Assembly (NCBI RefSeq): GCF_006439055.1
Contig: NZ_RCZC01000002.1
Coordinates: forward strand, 915,220-979,219
Length of the DNA stretch: 64,000 bases
Direction of reading: 5' to 3'
DNA from: Sphingomonas glacialis
Lineage (GTDB): Bacteria > Pseudomonadota > Alphaproteobacteria > Sphingomonadales > Sphingomonadaceae
Part shown: positions 1-8,850 of the stretch, piece after piece
Layout of the letters: each line of letters starts with the position of its first letter
How positions within the stretch are numbered: position 1 is the first letter of the stretch
Position numbers and translations under genes: made by a program
The notes under the pieces: generated by a model
Database searches by the model: none
What the model was told of the DNA's origin: nothing
What the model saw: only the letters and a program-made list of their open reading frames with translations

Positions 1-2
1 CG

Positions 3-1757
3 GGCGGCCTCACCGACACCCTGGCGCTGCGGGTGAGCGGGCTCGTCGCGAGCCGCGACGGCACGATCTACAACACCACCCAGAAGCAGGACTGGGACGA
101 CTATACCAACGTCGCGGCGAAGGCAGATCTGCTGTGGAAGCCGAGCGATACGCTGAGCTTCCGCCTGATCGCCGACTATGCCCGCCAGAGCGGCAACATG
201 GGCTTCTACGTCTCCGGCCAAGTGCTGCCGACCACGCTCGCCAATGGCGCGTCAGCGAAAGGCTTCTATGCGCACGCTGCCGACGTCGGGTACACGCCGA
301 TCGCGATCAACCCGTACAATCGCCAGACCGACATCAATGGCTCGCAGGCGATCGCCATGCCGAGCGGCGGTGTCACCGCGCGGGTCGATGCCACGATCCT
401 CGGCGGCCACACGCTGACCTCGATCACCGCCGGCCGCTTCTGGAAGTGGATCCCCAATTGGGATGGCGACCAGTTCGGCGCCGACGTGCTCGGCCAGGCG
501 ACCGTCGCCACCGACCAGAAGCAGTTCAGCCAGGAGCTGCGCCTCACCTCGCCGAGCGGGCACACGCTCGAATACACTGCGGGCCTGTACTATTTCTACC
601 AGAAGGCCGATCTCAAACAGGAGGTATCGTTCGGTAGGGACGCCGCCAAATGGTATCTCGGCGCGGCGGCCCCCAGCGCACTGCTGAATGGGCTCGACAC
701 CTTCAGCTACCTCAACCCCTCGACCAACAGTTATGCCGCCTACGGCCAGGCGACATGGCACGTCGCGCCCGGCACGAGCCTGACCGGCGGGCTGCGCTAC
801 ACCTATGAAACCAAGGCGGGCAGCTACAACGCAGTCAACGTCGGCACGGTCGCGCCGATCTCGAGCCTGCCGCTCGCCTATCAGGCGAGCGCCGCAGCGA
901 TCCGCGCGAGCTTCGCGCCCGACGGCGGCGCCTATAGCGCGAGCCGGTCGAAGGGCACCGTGTCGTGGTTGCTCAGCGCCAACCAGGATATCGGTGATGA
1001 TGTTCATGCCTATGCGAGCTATTCGCGCGGGTACAAATCCGCCGGCATCAATCTTGTCCGCAAATCCGCCGGGATCAATATCTTCGTCGAACCCGAAAAG
1101 GTCGATTCCTACGAGATCGGGGTGAAGACGCAGCTGTTCGACCGCCACGTGCAATTCAACACTGCTTTGTTCTGGGCGATCGACCAGAATTACCAGGCCA
1201 ATTTGTACGACGTCTCCAACCGCATCAGCTATCTCGGCAATGCGGGCAAGGTGCAGAGCCGCGGGGTCGAGGTCGATCTGCGCGCGACCTTGGCCAAAGG
1301 GCTTAGCCTGAGCGGCTCGGGCTCGTTCACCGATGCCAAATATATTCGCTATACCAATGCGATCTGTCCGTTTCTGCAGTCGTACAAGACATCGTGCGAC
1401 ATCTCGGGACAGCGCCTTTCGGGCACGTCGAAATGGGTCGGCGCGGTCCAGGCGCACTACGAGGCACCGTTGAGCGAAACGCTGGTCGGCTATGTCGCAG
1501 GCGACGCCAGCTACCGCTCGAAATTCTACTCGGCGGTCAACGACGATCCCTTCTCCGAGATCAAGGGCTATGCGTTGGTCGGGGCGCAGCTTGGCGTGCG
1601 CGCAGCGCGCGGGACTTGGGACGTCTCGCTGTGGGGCCGCAACCTGCTCAACAAGAACTATCTCGTCACGTCCACCGTCAACGCGACCTGGGGCATCACC
1701 CAGGTCGGGCTCGGCGACCCGCGGACGTACGGCATCACGCTTAGGAACCGCTTCTAA
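3..1757 (+). CDS. TonB-dependent outer-membrane receptor (5' end outside window)
   Basis: The last 584 residues of an outer-membrane beta-barrel receptor that imports a ligand using TonB energy. The reading frame is open to the window edge, so the signal peptide, TonB box and most of the plug domain lie upstream. The visible part has the features of a barrel: repeated amphipathic strands, aromatic girdles, the stretch YASYSRGYKSAGIN near position 1010, which is typical of the sphingomonad receptor family, and a C-terminal strand ending RNRF with terminal phenylalanine. The stop overlaps ATG triplet 1757, and a lipoprotein-like ABC binding protein follows at once, so ligand uptake is probably linked to that gene. 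The substrate cannot be read from the sequence. An organosulfur compound is an inference from the two downstream genes. Confidence 0.93.
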   Translation, partial: GGLTDTLALRVSGLVASRDGTIYNTTQKQDWDDYTNVAAKADLLWKPSDTLSFRLIADYARQSGNMGFYVSGQVLPTTLANGASAKGFYAHAADVGYTPIAINPYNRQTDINGSQAIAMPSGGVTARVDATILGGHTLTSITAGRFWKWIPNWDGDQFGADVLGQATVATDQKQFSQELRLTSPSGHTLEYTAGLYYFYQKADLKQEVSFGRDAAKWYLGAAAPSALLNGLDTFSYLNPSTNSYAAYGQATWHVAPGTSLTGGLRYTYETKAGSYNAVNVGTVAPISSLPLAYQASAAAIRASFAPDGGAYSASRSKGTVSWLLSANQDIGDDVHAYASYSRGYKSAGINLVRKSAGINIFVEPEKVDSYEIGVKTQLFDRHVQFNTALFWAIDQNYQANLYDVSNRISYLGNAGKVQSRGVEVDLRATLAKGLSLSGSGSFTDAKYIRYTNAICPFLQSYKTSCDISGQRLSGTSKWVGAVQAHYEAPLSETLVGYVAGDASYRSKFYSAVNDDPFSEIKGYALVGAQLGVRAARGTWDVSLWGRNLLNKNYLVTSTVNATWGITQVGLGDPRTYGITLRNRF

Positions 1758-1783
1758 TGCGCTTCCCACCCAAGGATCCCGCT

Positions 1784-2716
1784 ATGTCCCTCGAATTCTC
1801 GGTCTCACGTCGCGGCGCGCTGGCGATCGCCGGCGCCGGCTTGCTCTCCGCTTGCGTCAAGGGCTCGGCCAAAAAGCTGGTGATCGGCGATCAGCGCGGC
1901 GGCGTCCAGGCGCTGCTCGCGGCGTCGGGCGAGCTCAAGACCGTCCCCTACGCGATCGAGTGGGCACAATTTCCCAATGCCGCGCCGTTGATCGAGGCGC
2001 TCGCCGCCGGCGCGATCGACACCGGCGTCGGCGGTGACGCGCCGTTCATCTTCAGCCTGCAGGGCAATGCCGGGGTCAAGGCGATCGCCGCGTTCCGCAC
2101 CAAGGGCAATCCGACGACCGTGATGGTGCCGGGCACATCGGCGATCCACAGCTTCGACGACCTGCTCGGCAAGCGCGTCGCGACGCCGCGCGGCTCGATC
2201 GGCCATTATCTGCTGCTCGCCGGGCTCAAGCGCGCCGGCAAGCCGCTCGACGCGATCCATATCACATTCCTCAGCCCGAGCGACGGGCGCGCCGCTTTGA
2301 CCAGCGGCTCGGTCGATGCCTGGGCGATCTGGGATCCCTATGCCGCGATCGGCGAATTGAGCGACGGCCTGCGCATCCTCGACCTCGACCGCTCGCTGAC
2401 CCCGGGCCTCGGTTTCGTGTTCGGAACCGAAACCTCGCTCGCGACCAAGCGGCCGTTGCTGACCGACCTGTCGGCGCGCTTTGCCCGCGCCCGCAAATGG
2501 GGCGAGACCCACCGCGAGGAATACGCGCAAATGCTGACGCAGCAGACCGGCGTGCCGATCGCGGCGACACGGCGCTATCTCAACCGCAGCGTCAACGTTC
2601 CCGTCCCGATCGACGCGGGATTGATCGCCGAGGAACAGGGCATTGCCGACCTGTTCCATCAGGCGGGGCTGCTCGCCAAGCCCGTCCTGGTCGCCCCCCA
2701 CTTCGAACAGATCTGA
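1784..2716 (+). CDS. ABC transporter substrate-binding protein, aliphatic sulfonate (SsuA/NrtA/TauA) type
   Basis: Periplasmic solute-binding protein of 310 residues, expected to pass a sulfonate-like or related small anion to an ABC permease. The N-terminus SRRGALAIAGAGLLSAC has a twin-arginine-like pair, a hydrophobic core and a lipobox-like cysteine. It is therefore probably a Tat-exported or lipid-anchored protein. The mature part (from about residue 30) has the two-lobe SsuA/NMT1 pattern, including a GKRVATPRGS motif near residue 127. I chose ATG 1784 because AAGGA at 1772-1776 sits seven bases before it; ATG 1757 overlaps the receptor stop but has no comparable site. No permease or ATPase gene is visible downstream, so these may lie upstream of the window or be encoded elsewhere. 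Confidence 0.88.
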   Translation: MSLEFSVSRRGALAIAGAGLLSACVKGSAKKLVIGDQRGGVQALLAASGELKTVPYAIEWAQFPNAAPLIEALAAGAIDTGVGGDAPFIFSLQGNAGVKAIAAFRTKGNPTTVMVPGTSAIHSFDDLLGKRVATPRGSIGHYLLLAGLKRAGKPLDAIHITFLSPSDGRAALTSGSVDAWAIWDPYAAIGELSDGLRILDLDRSLTPGLGFVFGTETSLATKRPLLTDLSARFARARKWGETHREEYAQMLTQQTGVPIAATRRYLNRSVNVPVPIDAGLIAEEQGIADLFHQAGLLAKPVLVAPHFEQI

Positions 2717-2743
2717 TCCCTTCCAACGCGCAAGGACAGCCTC

Positions 2744-4114
2744 ATGACCCAAAGACAGCTCAAGCTGGGCCTCGTGACCACCGGCGTCGGCGGTCCCGGC
2801 CAGACCAATCGCTGGCTCGACCCCGAAATTCCGGTCGATGCCAGCGTCAACATCGACTGGTATATCGACATCGTCCGCCAGGCCGAGGCAGCCAAGTTCG
2901 ACCTAGTGTTCATCGTCGACAGCCAGTTCATCACCGCCGACTCTCCGCCGCACTATCTCAACCGGCTCGAGCCGCTGACCTTGCTCTCGGCGCTGGCGGT
3001 GGCGACCAGCCATATCGGCTTGGTCGGCACGCTCACCACCTCATACAACGATCCGTTCAACCTCGCGCGCAGGCTCGCCTCGCTCGACCTGATCAGCAAA
3101 GGGCGCGCTGGCTGGAACGTCGTGACCAGCGGCGACGCGGGCACCGCGGGCAATTACGGGCGCGAGGAGCATTACGATTACGCCACGCGCTACAGTCGGG
3201 CGTTCGAATATCTCGACGTCGTGCGCGGGCTGTGGCGCAGTTACGAGGACGACGCGCTGGTCCGCGACCGCGCGACCGGTGTGTTCCTCGACAAGACCAA
3301 GCTGCACGCGCTCAATCACAAGGGCGAACATTTCTCGGTTGTGGGTCCGCTCAATATCCAGCGCTCACCGCAGGGCGAACCGGTGATCTTCCAGGCCGGC
3401 GACTCCGAACAGGGACGCGATCTCGGTGCGACCGTCGCCGATGCGATCTTCACCCACGCCCGGACGATCGAGCAGGGCCAGGCCTTCTACGCCGACATCA
3501 AGCGGCGCGGAGCGACGCTCGGGCGCAATCCCGACGAGATCCTCATCCTGCCCGGTTTCTCGATCACGGTTGGCGACACCGACGACGATGCCCGCCGGAT
3601 CGAGCGCGAGCATCGCCGGCTCGACCAGAGCTTCGATCAGGCGCTGGCCGAGTTCGGGCGCGCCTTCGGCTGGCATGACTTTCGCCAATACGATCTCGAC
3701 GCGCCCTTCCCGGCCGCCGCGCTCGAGCATGCCAAAAGCAGCTTCTTCACCCAGGCCAAGCACATCACCGATCTTGCAGTCGAACGGGGTTGGTCGCTTC
3801 GGCAGACGATCGACCATCAGCGTGACCAGTTCACCAGCCCGTTCGTGGGATCGGCCGAGACGGTCGCCGACGAGATCCAGCGCTGGTTCGAGGGGCGGGC
3901 GTTCGATGGGATCAACGTTCATGCGGGTCATCCGAGCCAGTTCCGGCGCTTTACCGAGGAGGTTGTCCCCTTGCTCCAGGCGCGCGGACTGTTCCGTACC
4001 GACTATGACCAGAGCACGCTGCGCGGCCATCTCGGGTTGCCGATCCCGGACAATCGCCGGGTCGAATCCCGCGATCCGATCCCGATCGTTGCCCGCCGGT
4101 CGGCGGTTGGCTGA
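2744..4114 (+). CDS. FMN-dependent monooxygenase, NtaA/SnaA/DszA family (LLM class)
   Basis: A 456-residue flavin-dependent monooxygenase of the luciferase-like superfamily. Family members use FMNH2 from a separate reductase to oxidise nitrilotriacetate, dibenzothiophene sulfone, sulfonates and similar substrates. The start QLKLGLVTTGVGGPG, the block GRAGWNVVTSGDAG around residues 121-134 and FQAGDSEQGRDLG around 216-228 match the NtaA/SnaA/DszA group rather than the shorter SsuD type. Length is normal for the family. It follows the binding protein by 27 bases and closes a receptor, binding protein, oxygenase set. The likely role is release of sulfur from an imported organosulfur compound, but the actual substrate is unknown. 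No flavin reductase is visible nearby. Confidence 0.9.
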   Translation: MTQRQLKLGLVTTGVGGPGQTNRWLDPEIPVDASVNIDWYIDIVRQAEAAKFDLVFIVDSQFITADSPPHYLNRLEPLTLLSALAVATSHIGLVGTLTTSYNDPFNLARRLASLDLISKGRAGWNVVTSGDAGTAGNYGREEHYDYATRYSRAFEYLDVVRGLWRSYEDDALVRDRATGVFLDKTKLHALNHKGEHFSVVGPLNIQRSPQGEPVIFQAGDSEQGRDLGATVADAIFTHARTIEQGQAFYADIKRRGATLGRNPDEILILPGFSITVGDTDDDARRIEREHRRLDQSFDQALAEFGRAFGWHDFRQYDLDAPFPAAALEHAKSSFFTQAKHITDLAVERGWSLRQTIDHQRDQFTSPFVGSAETVADEIQRWFEGRAFDGINVHAGHPSQFRRFTEEVVPLLQARGLFRTDYDQSTLRGHLGLPIPDNRRVESRDPIPIVARRSAVG

Positions 4115-4148
4115 ACATGCTCGCCGCCACCCGCCTGGCGGGCGGCGG

Positions 4149-5555
4149 TCAGCCGGCGGCGGCACCGCTCACCTGCAGCAAGATCCCGACCACTGATGCA
4201 GCACCGAGCGTCGCGAAGATGCCGAGCTTCAGTCGGAACATCGCAACGATCGCGGCAGCCGCGATCCCGAGCGCCCAGGGGTCGAGGCTCGCCATCACGG
4301 GCAGGTCCATCCGGACCGGCCCCGCCGTAAATGGCCGCACGGTCCGAAAGAGCGTATGAATCGCGAACCACACCGCCAGGTTGAGCACCACGCCGACCAC
4401 CGCTGCGGTGATCGCGGATAGCGCGCCCGACAGCGCCACGTTGCCACGCATCCGCTCGATGAAGGGCGCGCCGAGGAAGATCCACAAAAAGCACGGCACG
4501 AACGTCACCCAGGTCGCCAGCAACCCGCCCAGCGTCCCGGCCAGCAGCGGCGACAGCATCCCTGGATGGCGATACGCGCCGAGGAACCCCACGAACTGCA
4601 GCACCATGATCAGCGGCCCGGGTGTCGTCCCCGCCATGCCGAGCCCGTCGAGCATCTCGCGCGCGGTGAGCCAGTGATACTGCTCGACCGCCTGCTGCGC
4701 GACATAGGCGAGCACGGCATAGGCGCCGCCGAAGGTGACGACCGCCATGGTCGAGAAGAAGGTCGCGATCTGGCTGAAGACGCTGCCCTGCCCCAGCAGC
4801 AATACCAACGCCGCGACCGGTGCCAGCCACAGCACGAGCCAGACCCCGGCCTGCTGCACCGACTGGCGGATCGTGGGGCTGGCGTGCGCGGGCAAGGCCT
4901 CGCCGAGCAGCGTGTCGGCATCGGCGACGAGCGCACCCTTGCCCGACGCATGGCCCCCGCCAATCCGGAAAGCCGGCATGTCGGCGCGGCCCCCGAAATA
5001 CCCGATCAGCCCCGCCCCCAGCACCATCAGCGGGAACGGCACGCCCAGAACGAAAATCAGCCCGAACGCGGCCGCGGCGAGGCCACGCATCACGCCGTTG
5101 CGGAGCGCGCGGCTCCCGATCCGCACCACCGCCTGCAACACGACCGCGAGGACCGCGCATTTCAGGCCGAAGAACAGCCCCGCGACCGCCCCGACCTGCC
5201 CGTACAGCACATAGATCCAGCTGAGCGCCATGATCGACACCGCCCCCGGCAGCACGAACAGTGTCCCCGCGACGATCCCGCCGCGGGTCCGGTGCAGCAG
5301 CCAGCCGATATACGTCGCGAGTTGCTGCGCCTCCGGCCCCGGCAGCAGCATGCAATGATTGAGCGCGTGGAGAAACCGATGCTCGCCGATCCAGCGTTTT
5401 TCCTCGACCAGGATGCGGTGCATCACCGCAATCTGACCCGCGGGTCCGCCGAACGACAGCGCCGCGATCCGCAGCCACACCCAGAAGGCCTGCCGCAGCG
5501 TCACCGGCGCGGGCCGCGGGATCGGTGAGATTGTGGCCTCGGCCACCGTGCTCAT
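4149..5555 (-). CDS. chrA: Chromate transporter ChrA (two-CHR-domain form)
   Basis: Inner-membrane chromate efflux protein of 468 residues with about ten to twelve hydrophobic segments. It has the two CHR halves of the long-chain family. The first carries SFGGPAGQIAVMH and LPGPEAQQLATYIGW; the second carries TFGGAYAVLAYVAQQ and TPGPLIMVLQFVGF. The start ATG at 5555 overlaps the stop of the ChrB-type gene as ATGA, so the two are probably co-translated. The gene ends convergently with the monooxygenase gene 34 bases away. Chromate resistance is the established role of the family. Whether this strain is resistant is not shown by sequence. Confidence 0.95.
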   Translation of the reverse strand: MSTVAEATISPIPRPAPVTLRQAFWVWLRIAALSFGGPAGQIAVMHRILVEEKRWIGEHRFLHALNHCMLLPGPEAQQLATYIGWLLHRTRGGIVAGTLFVLPGAVSIMALSWIYVLYGQVGAVAGLFFGLKCAVLAVVLQAVVRIGSRALRNGVMRGLAAAAFGLIFVLGVPFPLMVLGAGLIGYFGGRADMPAFRIGGGHASGKGALVADADTLLGEALPAHASPTIRQSVQQAGVWLVLWLAPVAALVLLLGQGSVFSQIATFFSTMAVVTFGGAYAVLAYVAQQAVEQYHWLTAREMLDGLGMAGTTPGPLIMVLQFVGFLGAYRHPGMLSPLLAGTLGGLLATWVTFVPCFLWIFLGAPFIERMRGNVALSGALSAITAAVVGVVLNLAVWFAIHTLFRTVRPFTAGPVRMDLPVMASLDPWALGIAAAAIVAMFRLKLGIFATLGAASVVGILLQVSGAAAG

Positions 5556-6400
5556 GCCGACACCTTCGGGCGCACCGCTTTCGGATGATGGGAAACCCAG
5601 TCATGCGTCTCGCCGGTCGCATCGCGGCACCAGCGATACAGCGCATCGTACAGCAGCATTCCGGCGTCGAGTTGCTCCAGATCGTTCGAAAACATGCGCG
5701 ACAGGCCGAGCGACAGCGCGACCAGCCCCGCCGCCTCGGGTGCGAGCTCGGGCCGCGCGGTATCGGCCCCGCGCACGATCGTCGCGAGATGCGAAAGGCC
5801 TGGAACGGCGGCAAGCCCGAACCGCGCCACCATCGCGTTGAACGCACAGCACTCGCCCACGTGGCCCCACACCACGCCCTCGCCCGCAATATCGAAAGCA
5901 GCCGCGCCGAAGCGCTCCGCCACGCCGGTCACCTCGGCCGGGCTGACGAACAGGAACACCGCGTTCGGATCGACGAAGCGGCGGATCAGCCACGGGCAGG
6001 CGATGCGATCGACCTTGGACCGCGCGCGCGTGACCCACAGCGTCCGCCCCTGCGCGTCGCGTGGCGGCAGCACCGCCGCAGGCACCATCGGCAGGCCCGC
6101 GGCCGCCCAGCCGAGCGTCCCGCCGTCCAGAATTTCGGCCGCGATGCCCTCATGCCGCAGCCACGCCGCGACGCCCTCGCTGACAGCGCGTCCCTGCGCG
6201 TCGACGATCACCGCAGACCGATCAGCCACTCTGCTGGCCCAAACCGCAGGATCGGCGTCGCCGCGGCGAACCGACCCCGGCACCAGGTTCGGGTCGGCGG
6301 CAAAATCCCGGTCGGTCCGCACGTCGATGATCGCGGGACCATGCGGAAGCCCGATCAGGCGGGCAAGTTTCTCGGGAGTGATGGCGTTGATCGCGGGCAT
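5552..6400 (-). CDS. chrB: Chromate resistance protein: rhodanese-like domain fused to ChrB C-terminal domain
   Basis: A 282-residue protein upstream of and overlapping chrA by four bases. Residues about 8-110 form a rhodanese-like domain (AIIDVRTDRDFAADPNLVPG). Where a catalytic rhodanese has its cysteine, the sequence reads VIVDAQGRAVSEG, so it looks inactive as a sulfurtransferase. Residues about 125-270 match the ChrB chromate-resistance domain, with TRARSKVDRIACPWLIRRF and a conserved CAFNAM segment. Classic ChrB is a chromate-responsive regulator; this domain combination lacks an obvious DNA-binding module, so a regulatory or a redox/sensing role are both possible. The symbol follows the C-terminal domain and operon context. 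Confidence 0.85.
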   Translation of the reverse strand: MPAINAITPEKLARLIGLPHGPAIIDVRTDRDFAADPNLVPGSVRRGDADPAVWASRVADRSAVIVDAQGRAVSEGVAAWLRHEGIAAEILDGGTLGWAAAGLPMVPAAVLPPRDAQGRTLWVTRARSKVDRIACPWLIRRFVDPNAVFLFVSPAEVTGVAERFGAAAFDIAGEGVVWGHVGECCAFNAMVARFGLAAVPGLSHLATIVRGADTARPELAPEAAGLVALSLGLSRMFSNDLEQLDAGMLLYDALYRWCRDATGETHDWVSHHPKAVRPKVSA

Positions 6401-6688
6401 GGAGCGTCCTCGGGTGCGGCAGGGACGCGATGCTTCGGCTGTCGCCTCATGGGGAGATCGCTGGCCCCATCAGCGTATTGAGCAATGCGCCGGGGCCGTT
6501 GTCAACTCCGGTTTGGAAGCGCCCTAAGCGGACGTCCTCATGCCCCGCTCTGGCTGACAAGACGGGCAGCACCGCCCATCCCGGTTGCCAACCGCGGCCC
6601 CGACCGACAAGACGATCGGCAGCTTGTGTTCGAATGGTAACCGGCGGGACCGCCGCATTCGGCGATCGCAATCGAAGGAAGCGCGACA

Positions 6689-8062
6689 ATGCTGGGCTGG
6701 ATCCTGTTTCATCGCGCGCTCGACCCGGCGTTGCCGGAAGTGCCCGAGATCTTTCGGTTTCAGGAAGCCGCCGCGGCCATGGGAATCGATCTGCAGATCC
6801 TCCACCCGCACCATTTCGATCTGGTCGTCGGCGCAGGCGAAGAGTGGACGGTGAAGTATCACGGGAGCCCGATCGCGCGTCCCGATTTCGTCCTCTGTCG
6901 CAGCGGTGCCGAGACCGATTATTTCACTTTGGCGCTGCTGCGCCATTTGGAACGGCGCAACGTTCGGCTGGTCAATGGCCCGGTCGCGATCGAGCTCGTT
7001 GCGGACAAGTTGCACAGCCTGCAGGAGCTGGTCCGGGCGGGGCTGCCGGTCCCCCGCACGATCCTTGGCAAATTTCCCGTGGATATCGAGTTGGTCGAGC
7101 GCGAGCTCGGCTTCCCCGTGATCGTCAAGACGCTGAAGGGAACGCGCGGGACCGGGGTGCTCAAATGCGAAAACCGCAGCCAGTTCGAGGATCTGGCGGG
7201 ACTGCTGGAAAGCGCCGAGGCGCAGGCCGATTTCGTGATGCAGCATTACATCCGCGCGAGCCACGGGCGCGACGTCCGCGTCCTCGTGGTCGGCGGCCGG
7301 GTCGTCGCGGCGATGGAACGGCGATCGCTCACCGGCGGGTTCAAGTCGAACGTTTCGCTCGGCGGGGTCGGGATCGCCTATAACCCGCCGCGGGAAATGG
7401 CCGAGCTGGCGGTCCAGGCGGCGGATACGCTCGGCCTCGACGTGACCGGCATCGACATTCTGTTCGATGAAACGGGCTATCGCATTTGCGAGGCGAACTC
7501 GGCCCCCGGGTTCCAGGGGCTGGAGCGGGCATGCGGCGTGGACGTGCCGTCCAGCATCCTCGAATGGATCGTCTCCACCCAGGCGTCGGCCATGGCACCC
7601 CCCGTCACCGGCGAGAATGACGCACTGGTCGCCTTGGTGTTCGGGGGCCGCAGCGGTCTTCGCACGATCAGCGACCGAAGCCCCACCTACCGGCGCTTCG
7701 CCGGATCGGTCGGCACACGCCTGATCGCGGTGGGACTTCGCGCCATGGCACAGTCGGCGGTTCCGCCAGCCTTTATCGACCGCAAGAGCAGCACCACCCT
7801 CGGGCTCCGGACGCTGTTTGCGGGCAGGATCACCACCCCGCTCGCCGCCTTCGACGAGACCGAGCAGGAGCGCGCCTTGCTGATCACGCTGGCCGTCTCG
7901 ATCTGGGCGGCGGTGCTTCCGTGGCTGGCGGGGGCTGGTCCCGCCATCAGCGGCGTCCTCTCGATGCTGGCCCTGCTGTTCCCGATCGTCTTCCTGCTCA
8001 CCGCGCCGATCGGACGCCTTCGCGGCGCCGCCCGGCTCCAACATGGAGGACCGCGCGCGTGA
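6689..8062 (+). CDS. RimK-like ATP-grasp ligase with C-terminal membrane tail
   Basis: A 457-residue protein. Residues about 1-295 form an ATP-grasp domain like RimK and related glutamate ligases: FPVIVKTLKGTRGTGV (ATP-binding lysine and glycine loop, about 142-157), HGRDVRVLVVGGRVVAAMER and the metal-binding ICEANSAPGFQGLE near 270. Such enzymes couple carboxylates to amines through an acyl phosphate. The family is usually about 300 residues. Here about 160 extra residues follow, including two hydrophobic segments near 395-437 that would anchor the enzyme to the inner membrane. Start ATG has GAAGGAAG upstream. The stop overlaps the GTG start of a TauE/SafE transporter as GTGA after a strong GGAGG. 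The substrate is unknown. Confidence 0.82.
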   Translation: MLGWILFHRALDPALPEVPEIFRFQEAAAAMGIDLQILHPHHFDLVVGAGEEWTVKYHGSPIARPDFVLCRSGAETDYFTLALLRHLERRNVRLVNGPVAIELVADKLHSLQELVRAGLPVPRTILGKFPVDIELVERELGFPVIVKTLKGTRGTGVLKCENRSQFEDLAGLLESAEAQADFVMQHYIRASHGRDVRVLVVGGRVVAAMERRSLTGGFKSNVSLGGVGIAYNPPREMAELAVQAADTLGLDVTGIDILFDETGYRICEANSAPGFQGLERACGVDVPSSILEWIVSTQASAMAPPVTGENDALVALVFGGRSGLRTISDRSPTYRRFAGSVGTRLIAVGLRAMAQSAVPPAFIDRKSSTTLGLRTLFAGRITTPLAAFDETEQERALLITLAVSIWAAVLPWLAGAGPAISGVLSMLALLFPIVFLLTAPIGRLRGAARLQHGGPRA

Positions 8063-8850
8063 TCGATTTCAGCGCGATCTCCTGGCGCGATCTCGCGCCG
8101 TTCATAGCGATCGGGTTCCTGGCGCAGGTGGTGGACGGTACGGTGGGCATGGGGTTCGGCGTGATGACGAACAGCCTGCTCGTCGCGCTCGGCCTGCCCG
8201 GCCCGGCGGCTTCGGCTGCGGTTCGCACCGCGGAGAGTTTCACCAGCGGGATTTCGGGGCTCAGCCACGCGCTTCAGCGCAATGTCGACTGGTCGCTGTT
8301 CGGCCGGCTGGTCATCCCCGGCATCGCGGGTGGCTTTATCGGGGTGTGGGTCTTCACTCATGTCGGAATCGCGCTGATGCGCCCGGTCGTGCTGGTCTAT
8401 CTCGCGGCGGTCGGATCCTACCTCCTCTGGCGCGGTCCGCGCCGTCCGCAGACGTTCCGCCGGACGCGCCTGGTCGGAACGGTCGGGTTCCTCGGCGGAA
8501 TGCTCGATGCATCGGGCGGCGGCGGTTGGGGTCCGATCGTCACCGGCAATCTCCTGTCGCAAGGCGCAAACCCGCGCTCGGTGATCGGGACGGCCAATGC
8601 GGCAGAGTTTTTCGTCACTGTCACCGTGCTCGCGGCGTTTATCGGGACGCTTGGCCTGCAGTCGGTGACGATCGCCGCAACGGGGCTGGTCATCGGCGGC
8701 GTGGTCGCCGCACCGATCGGCGCCTATCTCGTCAAACGGCTTGCGCCCAGAACGCTGATCGTCGGCGTCGGAGGCGCGCTGGTCGCGATCGCCCTGTTCG
8801 GGCTGCTGGCGCTCATCTTCGCACCGATCCCGACGTTTCCGAGGTTCTGA
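8059..8850 (+). CDS. TauE/SafE (TSUP) family permease
   Basis: A 263-residue inner-membrane protein of the TSUP family, which moves sulfite, sulfoacetate or other organic anions. About seven to eight hydrophobic segments are visible. The two family repeats are marked by DGTVGMGFGVMTNSLL near residue 23 and by GGMLDASGGGGWGPIVTGNL near 148, as in the pfam family. I chose GTG 8059 because GGAGG at 8045-8049 is ideally placed and the codon overlaps the ligase stop. A longer upstream reading would consist of ligase sequence read in another frame. The tight coupling suggests the permease and the membrane-tailed ATP-grasp enzyme act on the same compound, which is inference. Confidence 0.9.
   Translation: MIDFSAISWRDLAPFIAIGFLAQVVDGTVGMGFGVMTNSLLVALGLPGPAASAAVRTAESFTSGISGLSHALQRNVDWSLFGRLVIPGIAGGFIGVWVFTHVGIALMRPVVLVYLAAVGSYLLWRGPRRPQTFRRTRLVGTVGFLGGMLDASGGGGWGPIVTGNLLSQGANPRSVIGTANAAEFFVTVTVLAAFIGTLGLQSVTIAATGLVIGGVVAAPIGAYLVKRLAPRTLIVGVGGALVAIALFGLLALIFAPIPTFPRF

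Noticed and set aside
252..1769. A 505-codon open frame antisense to the TonB receptor
   Set aside because: High-GC shadow of the receptor gene; arginine/alanine-rich without domain motifs.
2497..3678. A 393-codon frame spanning the end of the binding protein gene and the monooxygenase
   Set aside because: Other-frame shadow of two genes with clear motifs; its composition is arginine and proline rich.
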